A stretch of DNA of 51,392 bases from the NCBI GenBank assembly GCA_017442225.1, contig JAFSAR010000005.1, positions 1-51,392 on the forward strand, in the 5' to 3' direction. Under the pieces are notes generated by a model that worked only from the letters and a program-made list of their open reading frames with translations, had not been told where the DNA came from and did not search any database. The first letter of the stretch is position 1. Each line of letters opens with the position of its first letter. Source of the stretch: Clostridia bacterium. GTDB taxonomy: Bacteria; Bacillota; Clostridia; Oscillospirales; Acutalibacteraceae. Made by a program: the position numbers and the translations under genes. Of this stretch, positions 26,009-33,927 are shown one piece after another.

Positions 26009-27568
26009 TTAGACAGTATAAAGATTGTCAAAATTTGATAGATATTCTTTTACTTCAGCTAAAGCGGCGTCACGTTTTTTCTGTTCATCGTTAAGCGCCA
26101 TAAGCTTGTCGTTCATATCGCTTTGACGCTGCGCTTTTATTGCTGCATCGGTATTAAGCACTGAAGAGAGCGAGTTTATCCGCGCGTTAGAATTGTTGAT
26201 ATCTTCTTGTATCAGATTTTTATTTGTTCTATTTTCCGCCAAAGCGTTATTCAGTTTTGCGATTTCAGCCTGAACTGATGCAATACGTGATTTGTTTTGC
26301 GGTTTTAACACAAAGGATAAAACAAGAATTATAAGCGCTATTGCACCAATGCCAAGTCCAACCAATTTGCTGACTGATAGGGTGCATACAACAGCAGTCA
26401 CTACCAAAACAAGCGCTGCAACGAGCAGTGTGGGATTTACCGCGCCTTTTTTACTTTGAGCATCGGCAAGATTTTGCTCGGCAGATTTTAAAGATGTATG
26501 TATAGACTGTTCACTGTTTGTCAGTTCTTCAATTTTTAAAGACAGCGAGTTAACCCTTTGCGACAACTCTTCTATCTGTTGTTTTGCGCTTTCGGGAGAG
26601 TTTTGGTTTTGCAGTTCGATTGATTCCTTGATTTTTTGAATATCGCTCTGTAACTCTTTGCATCGGTCTTCAATTCTTTCATATTTGGCAATGCCAAAGT
26701 TTACTTTTTTAATAAAAGATTCATCAAGTGTTGTGTCGTCTGGTAGGCGCAAATCGGCATTTACAATGTCAAGCTGTCTTTTTGTTTCAAGATATTCGGC
26801 AAGCTTTTCACGGTTTTTAAGGTCGTTTTCTTGGTCAATGATGCCTTTAAGCGATAAATATTTTTTATAAAGCGTTTCGTATTCAACACGACTTTTTTCA
26901 ATGCTTTCGTGAAGTTGACTTTTTTTGCGCGCATCATCATCAGCGTTAGAAAGGCGTTGCTTGAGTTCTTCGTAAAGACGTAAATCTTTTGTATAAGAGC
27001 CTGCGCGACCAGTTCTTGAAATTATCTTTTCTTTGGCATCAGAGAGTGTTTTTTGTATCTTTTGGTAAGATGTATCCTCACTTCCTGTTACCGCAATATT
27101 TGAAAGCTTTGCATTTATTTCGCCTGCTGCGGCGCTGTCTTTTATAAAATCTCCGTTTCCTATAAACAGACTACGTTCAAAAGCGGCGGCACTCATACCG
27201 AAAAAATGCTCGCCTATGTTATCGGTAGCATCTATTTCTTTTCCGAGGTCGGTGTCGGTAAGCAGTATACGGTCGGTAGAGTCAGATTTGCGAAATTCGC
27301 GTTCAAGACAATAATTTTTACCTTCGTTTTCAAAATATATTCTTCCCGCCATAGTCCCGCCATCCCAAGGGGTGTACTTTTGACGTACGCTGTCGGCAAG
27401 TATTTTGCTGTTTCTTCCTGTGCCATAAAACATAGCCTTTATAAATGCGGCTACAGTGCTTTTACCGTCTTCATTGTTGCCGTAAATAACATTTAAGCCA
27501 TCCGACAGGTTGAGCGTAAACTCTTTAAGACCGCCAAAAGCGGAGATATAAATTTTGTTAAGTCTCAT
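26009..27568 (-). CDS. YhaN/SbcC/Rad50-like ATPase, N-terminal piece ending at in-frame TAA
   Basis: 519 residues before a premature TAA. Walker A GNNEDGKST at residues 30-38, then a Rad50-like N-lobe (KYTPWDGGTMAGRIYFENEG), long coiled coil (about 200-370), a two-helix membrane hairpin (about 378-421) and more coiled coil. The family works with an Mre11/SbcD-type nuclease on DNA ends. The partner gene is immediately upstream and overlaps it by 11 nt (27558-27568). The start ATG (MRLNKIYISAFGG) is chosen because longer upstream sequence is inside the partner gene. The stop separates Walker A from the signature and Walker B motifs. Confidence 0.85.
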   Translation of the reverse strand: MRLNKIYISAFGGLKEFTLNLSDGLNVIYGNNEDGKSTVAAFIKAMFYGTGRNSKILADSVRQKYTPWDGGTMAGRIYFENEGKNYCLEREFRKSDSTDRILLTDTDLGKEIDATDNIGEHFFGMSAAAFERSLFIGNGDFIKDSAAAGEINAKLSNIAVTGSEDTSYQKIQKTLSDAKEKIISRTGRAGSYTKDLRLYEELKQRLSNADDDARKKSQLHESIEKSRVEYETLYKKYLSLKGIIDQENDLKNREKLAEYLETKRQLDIVNADLRLPDDTTLDESFIKKVNFGIAKYERIEDRCKELQSDIQKIKESIELQNQNSPESAKQQIEELSQRVNSLSLKIEELTNSEQSIHTSLKSAEQNLADAQSKKGAVNPTLLVAALVLVVTAVVCTLSVSKLVGLGIGAIALIILVLSFVLKPQNKSRIASVQAEIAKLNNALAENRTNKNLIQEDINNSNARINSLSSVLNTDAAIKAQRQSDMNDKLMALNDEQKKRDAALAEVKEYLSNFDNLYTV

Positions 27569-28688
27569 CGTATGCCACCTCGCCGCTAAAAGCTTTAAGT
27601 CCCAAATCAAGCGCGGCTTTAAGCTTTTGCTTTTCCTGAGCCTCTGCCGAGTCAATTCGCGCAAGCATATTCTTTACAAAGATGCCCTTTAATGTTTTTT
27701 CACGCGATATTAACTCAAAATCAATCTTGAGTTGGGTTTGGTTTTTAACCTTTGCAAAATAAACCGCCGAATTTAATCTGCTGCATATTTCAGGGGTTGA
27801 AATAACGGTTTCCTCGCTGATTTCACCCGTAAGAATAATTTTATAAAGATTTTCTGCATAGTTGTCGGGGTATTTTTGCTTTAAATAATTTATAATAATA
27901 TCCGATATTTCAGCAGACGAATTAACACCACTTATATCAATGCTTTCACACAGATGCAGTCTTTTTGCAAGGGGTACAAATTGCAGATTGCAGTCACCCT
28001 TTGAAACAGTGCCTAAATACACACCCTTTTCACCGAGTTCATCAAAGCCCTGACCTTCGGGACAACCGCAATAAGAAAGGAAGGTGTTACCGATTTTGCT
28101 TATATCGGTACGCTTGTGAATATGGCCTAAGGCGATATAATCCATACCGCTGTTCTGGATAAACTCACTTGTAATTGAGTTGTAGTCAGAGCCAAGGTCA
28201 CTTCGCAGTTCACCGTGAATACACATAATATTTATAAAATTGGGGTCGGTATCGAGGCTGAAACGCGCAACACCCTGCATATAAACCTCTTTAAATGATT
28301 TACCGTATACACGGGTGCCAAGGTCGGAAAATTCTACAAAGCAATCCTTTGTTTCCAATACAAAAACATTCTCGGGCGTTTTGTATTTTTTAAAAGGAGA
28401 GTCAAGCGACAGGGGGTCATGGTTGCCCGCCGCATATACTATTTTTATATCAGGAATTGAACTAAAACACTCAAAAACCCTATCAATCAAAGCTTTTGAA
28501 ACGTCGTTTGAATTGAAAAGGTCACCTGAAATTAGCAGTATCTGTACGGAGTTTTCACGCGCAGTATTTATAATTTTTTCAAACGTTATGAGCGTTTCAA
28601 CTTGACGCGACTCGGCGCGCGCACCCAAGAAACTTTCTGCCGCGCCTATATGTAAATCGGCTGTGTGTAAAATTTTAACTGAATTCAT
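27558..28688 (-). CDS. SbcD/Mre11/YhaO-like metallophosphoesterase nuclease
   Basis: 376 residues with calcineurin-type motifs in order: HTADLHIGA (D11, H13), LISGDLFNSND, YAAGNHDPLS, MCIHGELRSD and ALGHIHKRTD. This metal-dependent nuclease normally acts with a Rad50/SbcC ATPase in processing DNA ends. Its stop overlaps the start of the ATPase gene. It appears intact although its partner is interrupted by a stop codon. The ATG follows AAAGGAT. The alternative name YhaO applies if the partner is YhaN-like, which the membrane hairpin suggests. Confidence 0.87.
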   Translation of the reverse strand: MNSVKILHTADLHIGAAESFLGARAESRQVETLITFEKIINTARENSVQILLISGDLFNSNDVSKALIDRVFECFSSIPDIKIVYAAGNHDPLSLDSPFKKYKTPENVFVLETKDCFVEFSDLGTRVYGKSFKEVYMQGVARFSLDTDPNFINIMCIHGELRSDLGSDYNSITSEFIQNSGMDYIALGHIHKRTDISKIGNTFLSYCGCPEGQGFDELGEKGVYLGTVSKGDCNLQFVPLAKRLHLCESIDISGVNSSAEISDIIINYLKQKYPDNYAENLYKIILTGEISEETVISTPEICSRLNSAVYFAKVKNQTQLKIDFELISREKTLKGIFVKNMLARIDSAEAQEKQKLKAALDLGLKAFSGEVAYDET

Positions 28689-28719
28689 AAACGGTATCCT
28701 TTATGTATAATATATTTAC

Positions 28720-28748
28720 ATTATATCACTTGTTTCGACATATTTAAA
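28720..28748 (-). promoter_or_regulatory. Promoter for the sbcD-like operon
   Basis: Minus strand: TTTAAA (28748-28743), 17-bp spacer, TATAAT (28725-28720) with an extended TGA just before the -10. Confidence 0.55.
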
Positions 28749-28757
28749 GTGTTATTT

Positions 28758-28788
28758 ACCGAATAGTTTTAAATTTTAACCGAATAGT
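28758..28788. promoter_or_regulatory. LytTR-type direct-repeat operator
   Basis: ACCGAATAGT occurs twice, at 28758-28767 and 28779-28788, exactly 21 bp apart and on the same strand. LytTR domains bind tandem ~10-bp repeats with about this spacing. The pair ends 9 bp before the -35 of the LytTR gene's own promoter, the usual place for an activator, and 9 bp beyond the -35 of the divergent sbcD-like promoter. Confidence 0.75.
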
Positions 28789-28797
28789 GTAAATTTG

Positions 28798-28826
28798 TTG
28801 CAAAATAAATTTATGGGTGATATTAT
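28798..28826 (+). promoter_or_regulatory. Promoter of the LytTR-DUF3021 operon
   Basis: TTGCAA (28798-28803), 17-bp spacer, TATTAT (28821-28826). Transcription would begin near 28833, upstream of the AAAGGAG at 28835. Confidence 0.65.
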
Positions 28827-28848
28827 ACACTCGAAAGGAGATGATACT

Positions 28849-29280
28849 TTGAAATGCACGGTAATTCTGGATAATACCCATGACGAAGAAATTTTAATTT
28901 ACGCGCATGAGAGAAATAAAACTGTTGAGGAAATTGAACTGCTTGCCGCAGAAAGCGCGTCACAGATAAACGGATATTTACGCGGCGAGATTGTAAAGCT
29001 TGACGCAAAGGAAGTTTATTGCTTTACGGTAGATGGCGGTAAACTTTATGCGATATGCGAAAATGAAAAATATCTGTTAAAACAGCGGCTTTATAATATT
29101 GAGGAGATACTTGATAAAGGCTTTATAAAAATAAATCAGTCAAGTATTGCCAATACCAATAAAATTCAGAAATTTGATGCATCAATAAGCGGTACGCTCA
29201 AAGTAATTTTTAAAAACGGTTATACCGATTATGTATCACGAAGAAATATAAGAAATATTAAAGAGAGGATAGGTTTATAA
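28849..29280 (+). CDS. LytTR-domain transcriptional regulator
   Basis: 143 residues. The C-terminal half is a LytTR DNA-binding domain: LKQRLYNIEEILDKGFIKIN, SSIANTNKI, LKVIFKNGYTDYVSRRNI. The N-terminal ~50 residues are not a receiver domain, so this is a LytTR regulator controlled by a membrane partner rather than phosphorylation. I start at TTG 28849, well placed after GAAAGGAGATG; the ATG at 28813 has no Shine-Dalgarno and lies in the -10 region. Its stop overlaps the DUF3021 ATG (TAATG). Streptococcal LytTR regulatory systems (HdrRM, BrsRM) share this two-gene design. Confidence 0.88.
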   Translation: MKCTVILDNTHDEEILIYAHERNKTVEEIELLAAESASQINGYLRGEIVKLDAKEVYCFTVDGGKLYAICENEKYLLKQRLYNIEEILDKGFIKINQSSIANTNKIQKFDASISGTLKVIFKNGYTDYVSRRNIRNIKERIGL

Positions 29281-29696
29281 TGAATAAATATGTTAAAGAA
29301 TTTTTACACAGAGGATTAGTTTTTGGCGGCTTTGGTCCGATTATAGTGGGCATTGTATATCTTATTTTGTCATACGCGTTAAATGATTTTTCGCTTAGTG
29401 GTAGCGAGGTGTTTTTGGGAATAATTTCAATCTACATCTTGGCGTTTGTTCACGCGGGCAGTAGTGTGTTTCACCAAATCGAGCATTGGTCCTTAATGAA
29501 GGCTTTGTTTTGCCAGTTAGGCACGCTGTATGCGGCTTATGCTATTTGTTATCTTATCAATTCGTGGATACCGTTTGAATTTACGGTTCTGGCTATATTT
29601 ACAGCTATCTTTGTTATAGGATATTTGCTTATCTGGGGGATAGTTTATTTGTGCGTAAGAAACACAAGTAAAAAATTGAGTGAAAAATTGGTATAA
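29280..29696 (+). CDS. DUF3021 membrane protein, partner of LytTR regulator
   Basis: 138 residues with four predicted membrane helices (about 12-34, 43-62, 73-95 and 103-127) and a short basic cytoplasmic tail. DUF3021 proteins are usually encoded after a LytTR regulator, and in comparable pairs the membrane protein holds the regulator inactive. One-base overlap with the regulator gene indicates coupled translation and probably fixed stoichiometry. The signal it senses is unknown. Confidence 0.83.
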   Translation: MNKYVKEFLHRGLVFGGFGPIIVGIVYLILSYALNDFSLSGSEVFLGIISIYILAFVHAGSSVFHQIEHWSLMKALFCQLGTLYAAYAICYLINSWIPFEFTVLAIFTAIFVIGYLLIWGIVYLCVRNTSKKLSEKLV

Positions 29697-29701
29697 ATTT
29701 G

Positions 29702-29730
29702 TAGACTTTTGTTTCCTTGTGTGATATACT
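29702..29730 (+). promoter_or_regulatory. Promoter of the polysaccharide deacetylase gene
   Basis: TAGACT (29702-29707), 17-bp spacer, TATACT (29725-29730) with extended TGA. An inverted repeat, CCTTGTGTGATA (29714-29725) / TATCATACAAGG (29736-29747), is centred just after the -10 and could be a repressor site or a 5' UTR hairpin holding the Shine-Dalgarno. Confidence 0.65.
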
Positions 29731-29757
29731 CAAACTATCATACAAGGGGACAAAATT

Positions 29758-30789
29758 ATGGGATTTTTTAAGCAAAAAACTAATATACTGTTTTTATTTA
29801 TAATATTTTTGCTCGTAGCCTGTCTTTCGGGCGTATCGTATTTTGCTTATGAAAAGCACAACGATTACGTTGCGATATCGACAAGTCTTACAGATAATAA
29901 TACTGCATTACAGCAGGCGCAGAAAAAGATTGACGAGCTGACAGCAAAAATTGCCGAATATGATACAAATGCCGCTTTAAGTGAACAAGAAAAGGCGGAG
30001 CTTAACTCACAGTTGCAATCAGCGCTTGAGGAAAAATCAAGGCTTGAGCAAGAGAATAATAACCTTAAATCGCAAATTGAGCAATTAAAGGCTCAAAAGC
30101 GCCGTGAGGAATTACAGGCGCAGATTGCTTTAAGAAATGTAAATCAAGCAGATGCCGCTACGAGCGGTATCTGCTATCTTACTTTTGATGACGGACCGTC
30201 AGATAACACACTTAAAATTTTGGATATACTCGACAGTTACGGTATAAAGGCTACATTTTTTGTTGTTGGCACCGCTAAAACCGAATATATGCCTCAGATT
30301 GTGACACGAGGTCACGCGATAGGTCTGCACTCTACTACCCATAATTACAGTACTATTTATGCCGATGTGAACAGTTACCTTGCAGACATTCAGCAGATAT
30401 CCGATATTGTTTATAACACTACGGGTGTCCGTAGTAATATAATACGTTTCCCAGGCGGAAGCAGTAATATGGTGAGCGCCCAATACTGTAAAGGTATTAT
30501 GAGTGATTTGACGGTACGAATGCCGCAACTCGGTTATTCGTATTATGACTGGAATGTAAGCTCGGGTGATGCAAGCGCCGCGCGTGTGCCCGCCGCTACA
30601 ATAGTAAACAATGTCTTGAAGGGCGCAAAAGGCAAAAACAGTATATGTGTGCTTATGCACGACACAAGCGCTAAAACCACCACGGTTGAGGCTCTGCCCG
30701 CAATTATAGAGGGACTTGATGCAATGGGCTTTCGCTTTGCGCCGCTTACCGCCGAGGTTTACGGCTATCATCAGGCGGTAAATAACTGA
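29758..30789 (+). CDS. Membrane-anchored polysaccharide deacetylase (NodB domain)
   Basis: 343 residues. An N-terminal membrane anchor (about 10-30) is followed by a coiled coil (about 48-125, rich in Gln, Glu, Lys) and a NodB carbohydrate esterase 4 domain. Motif 1 TFDDGPS (D144-D145) and motif 2 HSTTH (about 191-195) give the metal-binding Asp-His-His triad; IRFPGGSSN and CVLMHDTS are motifs 3 and 5. CE4 enzymes remove N-acetyl groups from peptidoglycan or similar polymers outside the cell. The coiled coil probably spaces the enzyme from the membrane. A terminator follows. Confidence 0.9.
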   Translation: MGFFKQKTNILFLFIIFLLVACLSGVSYFAYEKHNDYVAISTSLTDNNTALQQAQKKIDELTAKIAEYDTNAALSEQEKAELNSQLQSALEEKSRLEQENNNLKSQIEQLKAQKRREELQAQIALRNVNQADAATSGICYLTFDDGPSDNTLKILDILDSYGIKATFFVVGTAKTEYMPQIVTRGHAIGLHSTTHNYSTIYADVNSYLADIQQISDIVYNTTGVRSNIIRFPGGSSNMVSAQYCKGIMSDLTVRMPQLGYSYYDWNVSSGDASAARVPAATIVNNVLKGAKGKNSICVLMHDTSAKTTTVEALPAIIEGLDAMGFRFAPLTAEVYGYHQAVNN

Positions 30790-30799
30790 CATAATTTTC

Positions 30800-30828
30800 T
30801 TGACTTTAATCACCGCTAAAGGTACAAT
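30800..30828 (+). promoter_or_regulatory. Promoter of VanZ-ispE, embedded in the preceding terminator
   Basis: TTGACT (30800-30805), 17-bp spacer, TACAAT (30823-30828). The -35-to--10 stretch overlaps the 5' arm and loop of the deacetylase terminator. Transcripts starting near 30835 lack the 5' arm and so escape the hairpin. Confidence 0.6.
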
Positions 30829-30850
30829 TATCTTTGGCGGTGATTTTTTT
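30809..30850 (+). terminator. Terminator of the deacetylase gene, 3' arm carrying the next Shine-Dalgarno
   Basis: Stem CACCGCTAAAG (30811-30821) / CTTTGGCGGTG (30832-30842), one G-U pair, followed by seven Ts that run into the TTG start of the VanZ-like gene. Confidence 0.8.
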
Positions 30851-31421
30851 GAAATCCAGAGTTATAAGATTGGACCGTGCGTTTATTGTAAAAAGCATAC
30901 TTATATGCCTTTTTTTATTATATACACTTATGGTTATTGATTTTACACTTATAAATAATAGTTTTGGTAGAAGCATATCCAATATTTTTTTAGCGGATAA
31001 AGGCAAAATAGCTGAATATTTCTCAGAGAAAACAAATATAGTTCCGTTTGCTACAGTAAAGCTTTTTGTAAATGCATATAAAAGCGGCAGTTTGGATACA
31101 CTTGTTGTGCTTGAAAATATATTCGGTAACCTGGTTGCTTTTATGCCGTTTGCGTTTTTTGTGCCTAATATTTTTAAAAAGGTGAATTCTGGTCTTAAAT
31201 TTTTTGCTTGTATCTCGGTTTGTGTTGCGATTATCGAGCTTTTGCAGATAGTATTTTTAACGGGCAGCGCCGATGTTGACGATTTTATTTTAAATGTGGG
31301 CGGCGCTATGGCGACATACGGAATAATAAATATTCGCAGTGTAAAACACGGTATAAATAAGTTTTTGTTTGGTGAAGATTATGAAACTAAAGGCTTGCGC
31401 AAAAATAAATCTGACTCTTGA
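30849..31421 (+). CDS. VanZ-like membrane protein
   Basis: About 190 residues with four to five membrane helices. VanZ-family features are FTLINNSFGRS, a loop with NIVPF, the VVLENIFGNLVAFMPFAFFVP helix, and VFLTGSADVDDFILNVGGA. The family is named after a teicoplanin-resistance protein, but most members have no known role. I place the start at TTG 30849 after GGTGA; TTG 30834 and TTG 30870 are alternatives. The end overlaps ispE by 41 nt, so the two are cotranscribed. Confidence 0.75.
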   Translation: MKSRVIRLDRAFIVKSILICLFLLYTLMVIDFTLINNSFGRSISNIFLADKGKIAEYFSEKTNIVPFATVKLFVNAYKSGSLDTLVVLENIFGNLVAFMPFAFFVPNIFKKVNSGLKFFACISVCVAIIELLQIVFLTGSADVDDFILNVGGAMATYGIINIRSVKHGINKFLFGEDYETKGLRKNKSDS

Positions 31422-32220
31422 TATTTTAGGCAAAAGAGAAGATGGCTATCATATTATCGATTCGGTTTTTCAGTCGGTGTCACTTTGTGACGAAATTGAT
31501 ATCCAAAAAAGCAATACAATTACTGTGCGTTGTACCGACAACACAATATGCGATAGGTCAAATATAGCATATAAGGCGGCGCAAAAGTATTTTGAATACG
31601 TGGGTATTGATGGCGGCGCCGATATAAAGATAGAAAAGCATATACCGCTCGCCTCCGGTATGGGCGGCGGCAGCGCCGATGCGGCGGCTGTTATTGTGGC
31701 GCTTGATAGGCTTTATGAAACAAACCTGTCACAAGAACGGTTATGTGAGATTGGTTTATCGGTTGGTGCTGACGTGCCGTTTTGTATTATGGGCGGCACT
31801 GCGCGTGTAGGTGGCATAGGTGAGAAAATGGAAAAGTTGTCTGATATGCCTAAGTGTGCAATTATACTTATAAAGTATGGCGCAAAGCTTTCTACTGCCG
31901 ATATGTACAGGCAGGTAGATACCTATCCGCAGGACAAATATTACACACAGTCAATGGTCGACGGTATTGAAAACAGCGATTTGAGTGCGGTGTGCCAAAA
32001 TGTTTTTAATGCTTTTTCAAGTGTGTGTAATGATGAAAAATTAACAAAAGATATAAAAAACACCAATCCTTTGGCGGTATCGCTATCTGGAAGCGGACCT
32101 ACTGTTTTTGCGATATATGAAAATTTTGAAACTGCCAATGTAGCAAAATTTACATTGAAACAAAAAGGGTATAGTCCTATAGTTGCATTACCATCTAAAA
32201 GCGGAATAATAATTGAATAA
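31381..32220 (+). CDS. ispE: 4-diphosphocytidyl-2-C-methyl-D-erythritol kinase
   Basis: IspE phosphorylates CDP-methylerythritol in the MEP isoprenoid pathway. 279 residues: N-terminal KACAKINLTLDILGKREDGYH, the GHMP ATP-binding motif PLASGMGGGSADAAA (about 91-105), and C-terminal AVSLSGSGPTVFAIY. ATG 31381 follows GGTGAAG; the upstream TTG and GTG codons lie in that site. The start overlaps the VanZ-like gene. spoIIR follows; the ispE-spoIIR neighbourhood is common in spore-formers. Confidence 0.95.
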   Translation: MKLKACAKINLTLDILGKREDGYHIIDSVFQSVSLCDEIDIQKSNTITVRCTDNTICDRSNIAYKAAQKYFEYVGIDGGADIKIEKHIPLASGMGGGSADAAAVIVALDRLYETNLSQERLCEIGLSVGADVPFCIMGGTARVGGIGEKMEKLSDMPKCAIILIKYGAKLSTADMYRQVDTYPQDKYYTQSMVDGIENSDLSAVCQNVFNAFSSVCNDEKLTKDIKNTNPLAVSLSGSGPTVFAIYENFETANVAKFTLKQKGYSPIVALPSKSGIIIE

Positions 32221-32227
32221 AATTTTA

Positions 32228-32274
32228 ACTCCTGTCAATATTACTTTTAGGAAAAATTTGACAGGAGTATTTTT
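32228..32274 (+). terminator. Terminator-like hairpin before spoIIR, enclosing its Shine-Dalgarno
   Basis: ACTCCTGTCAA (32228-32238) / TTGACAGGAGT (32258-32268), then ATTTTT ending at the ATG. The 3' arm contains the only good Shine-Dalgarno (AGGAG) for spoIIR, so the folded RNA hides it. Confidence 0.7.
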
Positions 32275-32889
32275 ATGAAAACTAACATTAGAAAAAATAT
32301 TGAACTTGGGGTATTATTCGGGCTTATTTGCGCTATAGCACTCAGTTTTTCGCGCTTTGAGGTAAGATGTGACGAGCTTCGCCAAAACGTATTGCGATTA
32401 CATATAATCGCAAATTCCGATGAGGCCTGCGACCAAGAATTAAAGCTTGCCGTGCGTGACGAAATACTAAAAAACTCTGTTGATATTTTTAAAGATTGCA
32501 GTGACGTAGCTTCGGCTTGCGAAATGGCCCAAACACAACTTGATAACATTGGTGCAATAGCAAACAACGTTATAAAAGAAAACGGATTTAATTATGACGC
32601 TGATGTTTCTGTGGGTGACGCGTATTTCGATACACGCGAGTATGATGATTTTACATTGCCCGCCGGTACTTATAAGTCACTTATAGTAAATTTAGGCGAT
32701 GGAAAAGGCAAAAATTGGTGGTGTGTTGTATTTCCGTGCGTCTGCGTGCCTACAGCCGACGGCGCTGAGCTTTCTGACAGCGTATCAATTGAAGCCGCAA
32801 ATACGGCAGAAAACGCGCCGAAATATGAAATTAAATTCAAAACAGTAGAGCTTTATGAGAAATTAAAAAAAATATTTTCAAAAAACTGA
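32275..32889 (+). CDS. spoIIR: Stage II sporulation protein R
   Basis: SpoIIR is made in the forespore and secreted into the intermembrane space, where it triggers SpoIIGA to process pro-sigma-E in the mother cell. 204 residues: N-terminal hydrophobic segment (about 8-24), then the diagnostic LRLHIIANSDEACDQELKLAV, AGTYKSLIVNLGDGKGKNWW and VVFPCVCVP. In Bacillus it is under sigma-F; I could not find a convincing sigma-F promoter here. Translation may be limited by the hairpin over its Shine-Dalgarno. Confidence 0.95.
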   Translation: MKTNIRKNIELGVLFGLICAIALSFSRFEVRCDELRQNVLRLHIIANSDEACDQELKLAVRDEILKNSVDIFKDCSDVASACEMAQTQLDNIGAIANNVIKENGFNYDADVSVGDAYFDTREYDDFTLPAGTYKSLIVNLGDGKGKNWWCVVFPCVCVPTADGAELSDSVSIEAANTAENAPKYEIKFKTVELYEKLKKIFSKN

Positions 32890-32908
32890 TATTTTTTAAA
32901 AATAATGC

Positions 32909-32937
32909 TTGCATTTTTGAAAGTTATGTGGTAGAAT
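32909..32937 (+). promoter_or_regulatory. Promoter of rpmE
   Basis: TTGCAT (32909-32914), 17-bp spacer, TAGAAT (32932-32937) with extended TGG. Confidence 0.75.
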
Positions 32938-32971
32938 TCCAATGTTACAACGAAAGAAAGGGGTGACAAGG

Positions 32972-33178
32972 ATGAAGGAAGGTTTACATCCTCAGTACGA
33001 AAAGGTAACAATTAAATGTGCTTGTGGTGCCGAATTCGAGACACGCTCAACAAAGAAGGACATCCGTTTGGATATTTGTTCTAAATGTCATCCGTTTTTC
33101 ACTGGTAAGCAGAAGTTGGTAGATACCGGCGGACGTGTTGACAGATTTAAGAAGCGTTTCGGTATGGAAGATAAATAA
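32972..33178 (+). CDS. rpmE: 50S ribosomal protein L31 (zinc type)
   Basis: 68 residues starting [19 protein letters not shown]. The four cysteines (CACG and CSKC) mark the zinc-binding form, RpmE, rather than the zinc-free RpmE2 used under zinc starvation. [20 protein letters not shown] is the conserved C-terminal block. ATG 32972 follows GGGGTGACAAGG; the longer ORF from 32942 is rejected. It has its own promoter and terminator. Confidence 0.96.
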   Translation: MKEGLHPQYEKVTIKCACGAEFETRSTKKDIRLDICSKCHPFFTGKQKLVDTGGRVDRFKKRFGMEDK

Positions 33179-33192
33179 TTATTACCGCAATT

Positions 33193-33226
33193 CCGCAATC
33201 GGCCCACGGGGTGATTGCGGTTTTTT
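33193..33226 (+). terminator. Terminator of rpmE
   Basis: CCGCAATC / GATTGCGG stem with a 12-nt GC-rich loop followed by TTTTTT. Confidence 0.9.
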
Positions 33227-33247
33227 GTTTAGAGAGGGGGAATTTGC

Positions 33248-33871
33248 GTGCAGGAATATACAACCATAGAGGGCAACTCTACGGCTGAATATTCAGAAAA
33301 ACATTCGCGTTTTATTGCCAATGTTTTTTACTGTGAGAGCGAAACACAGGCAAGTGAGATAATCGCCGCCCAAAAAAGCAAATATTGGGATGCACGGCAT
33401 AATGTTTATGCTTACATACTGCAAAACGGTACTGCGCGCTTTTCTGACGATGGTGAGCCTCACGGCACGGCGGGCATGCCCATTTTAGAGGTTATAAAGG
33501 GTAGTGGAATTACTAATGTGCTGATTGTAGTAACCCGTTATTTCGGCGGAATACTCTTAGGCACGGGCGGTCTTGTACGCGCTTACAGCACAAGTGCTCG
33601 CGACGCGCTACAAAACGCGCAAAAGGTGTTAATGTGCGTATGTCACGAATTTACAATAGATTGCGACTATGGAAATTACGACCGACTTACTCGCCTTATA
33701 GCCGACCATAACGGTATGATACAAAGCACAGATTTTACCGATAAGGTTACGGTTAATATAGTATTCAAAAAAGTTGATTGCGATGCCTTTTTAAACAAAC
33801 TTTGCGAGACGTTTGCATCTAAAATAGAAGCAAAATTAAAAGATGAATTATTTTTTCCATTTAATTTGTAA
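33248..33871 (+). CDS. YigZ/IMPACT family protein
   Basis: 207 residues. The UPF0029 domain shows SRFIANVFYCESETQA, DARHNVYAYIL, FSDDGEPHGTAGMPILEVI and VTRYFGGILLGTGGLVRAY, followed by a C-terminal DUF1949 ferredoxin-like domain. Homologues include E. coli YigZ and eukaryotic IMPACT; a role around translation or nucleic-acid binding is proposed but unsettled. Start is GTG 33248 after AGAGGGGG. Confidence 0.92.
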   Translation: MQEYTTIEGNSTAEYSEKHSRFIANVFYCESETQASEIIAAQKSKYWDARHNVYAYILQNGTARFSDDGEPHGTAGMPILEVIKGSGITNVLIVVTRYFGGILLGTGGLVRAYSTSARDALQNAQKVLMCVCHEFTIDCDYGNYDRLTRLIADHNGMIQSTDFTDKVTVNIVFKKVDCDAFLNKLCETFASKIEAKLKDELFFPFNL

Positions 33872-33927
33872 AAAATAGAGGAATTTTTAATTTTTTTGAT
33901 AATATTTAATATGAAAGGGTGAATGTT

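Noticed and set aside
32190..32259. Sigma-F promoter for spoIIR
   Set aside because: GGAAAAATTT fits a sigma-F -10 but no GTATA/GCATA-type -35 is at proper distance; GCATT...GGAATAAT upstream has a spacer about 2 bp too short.
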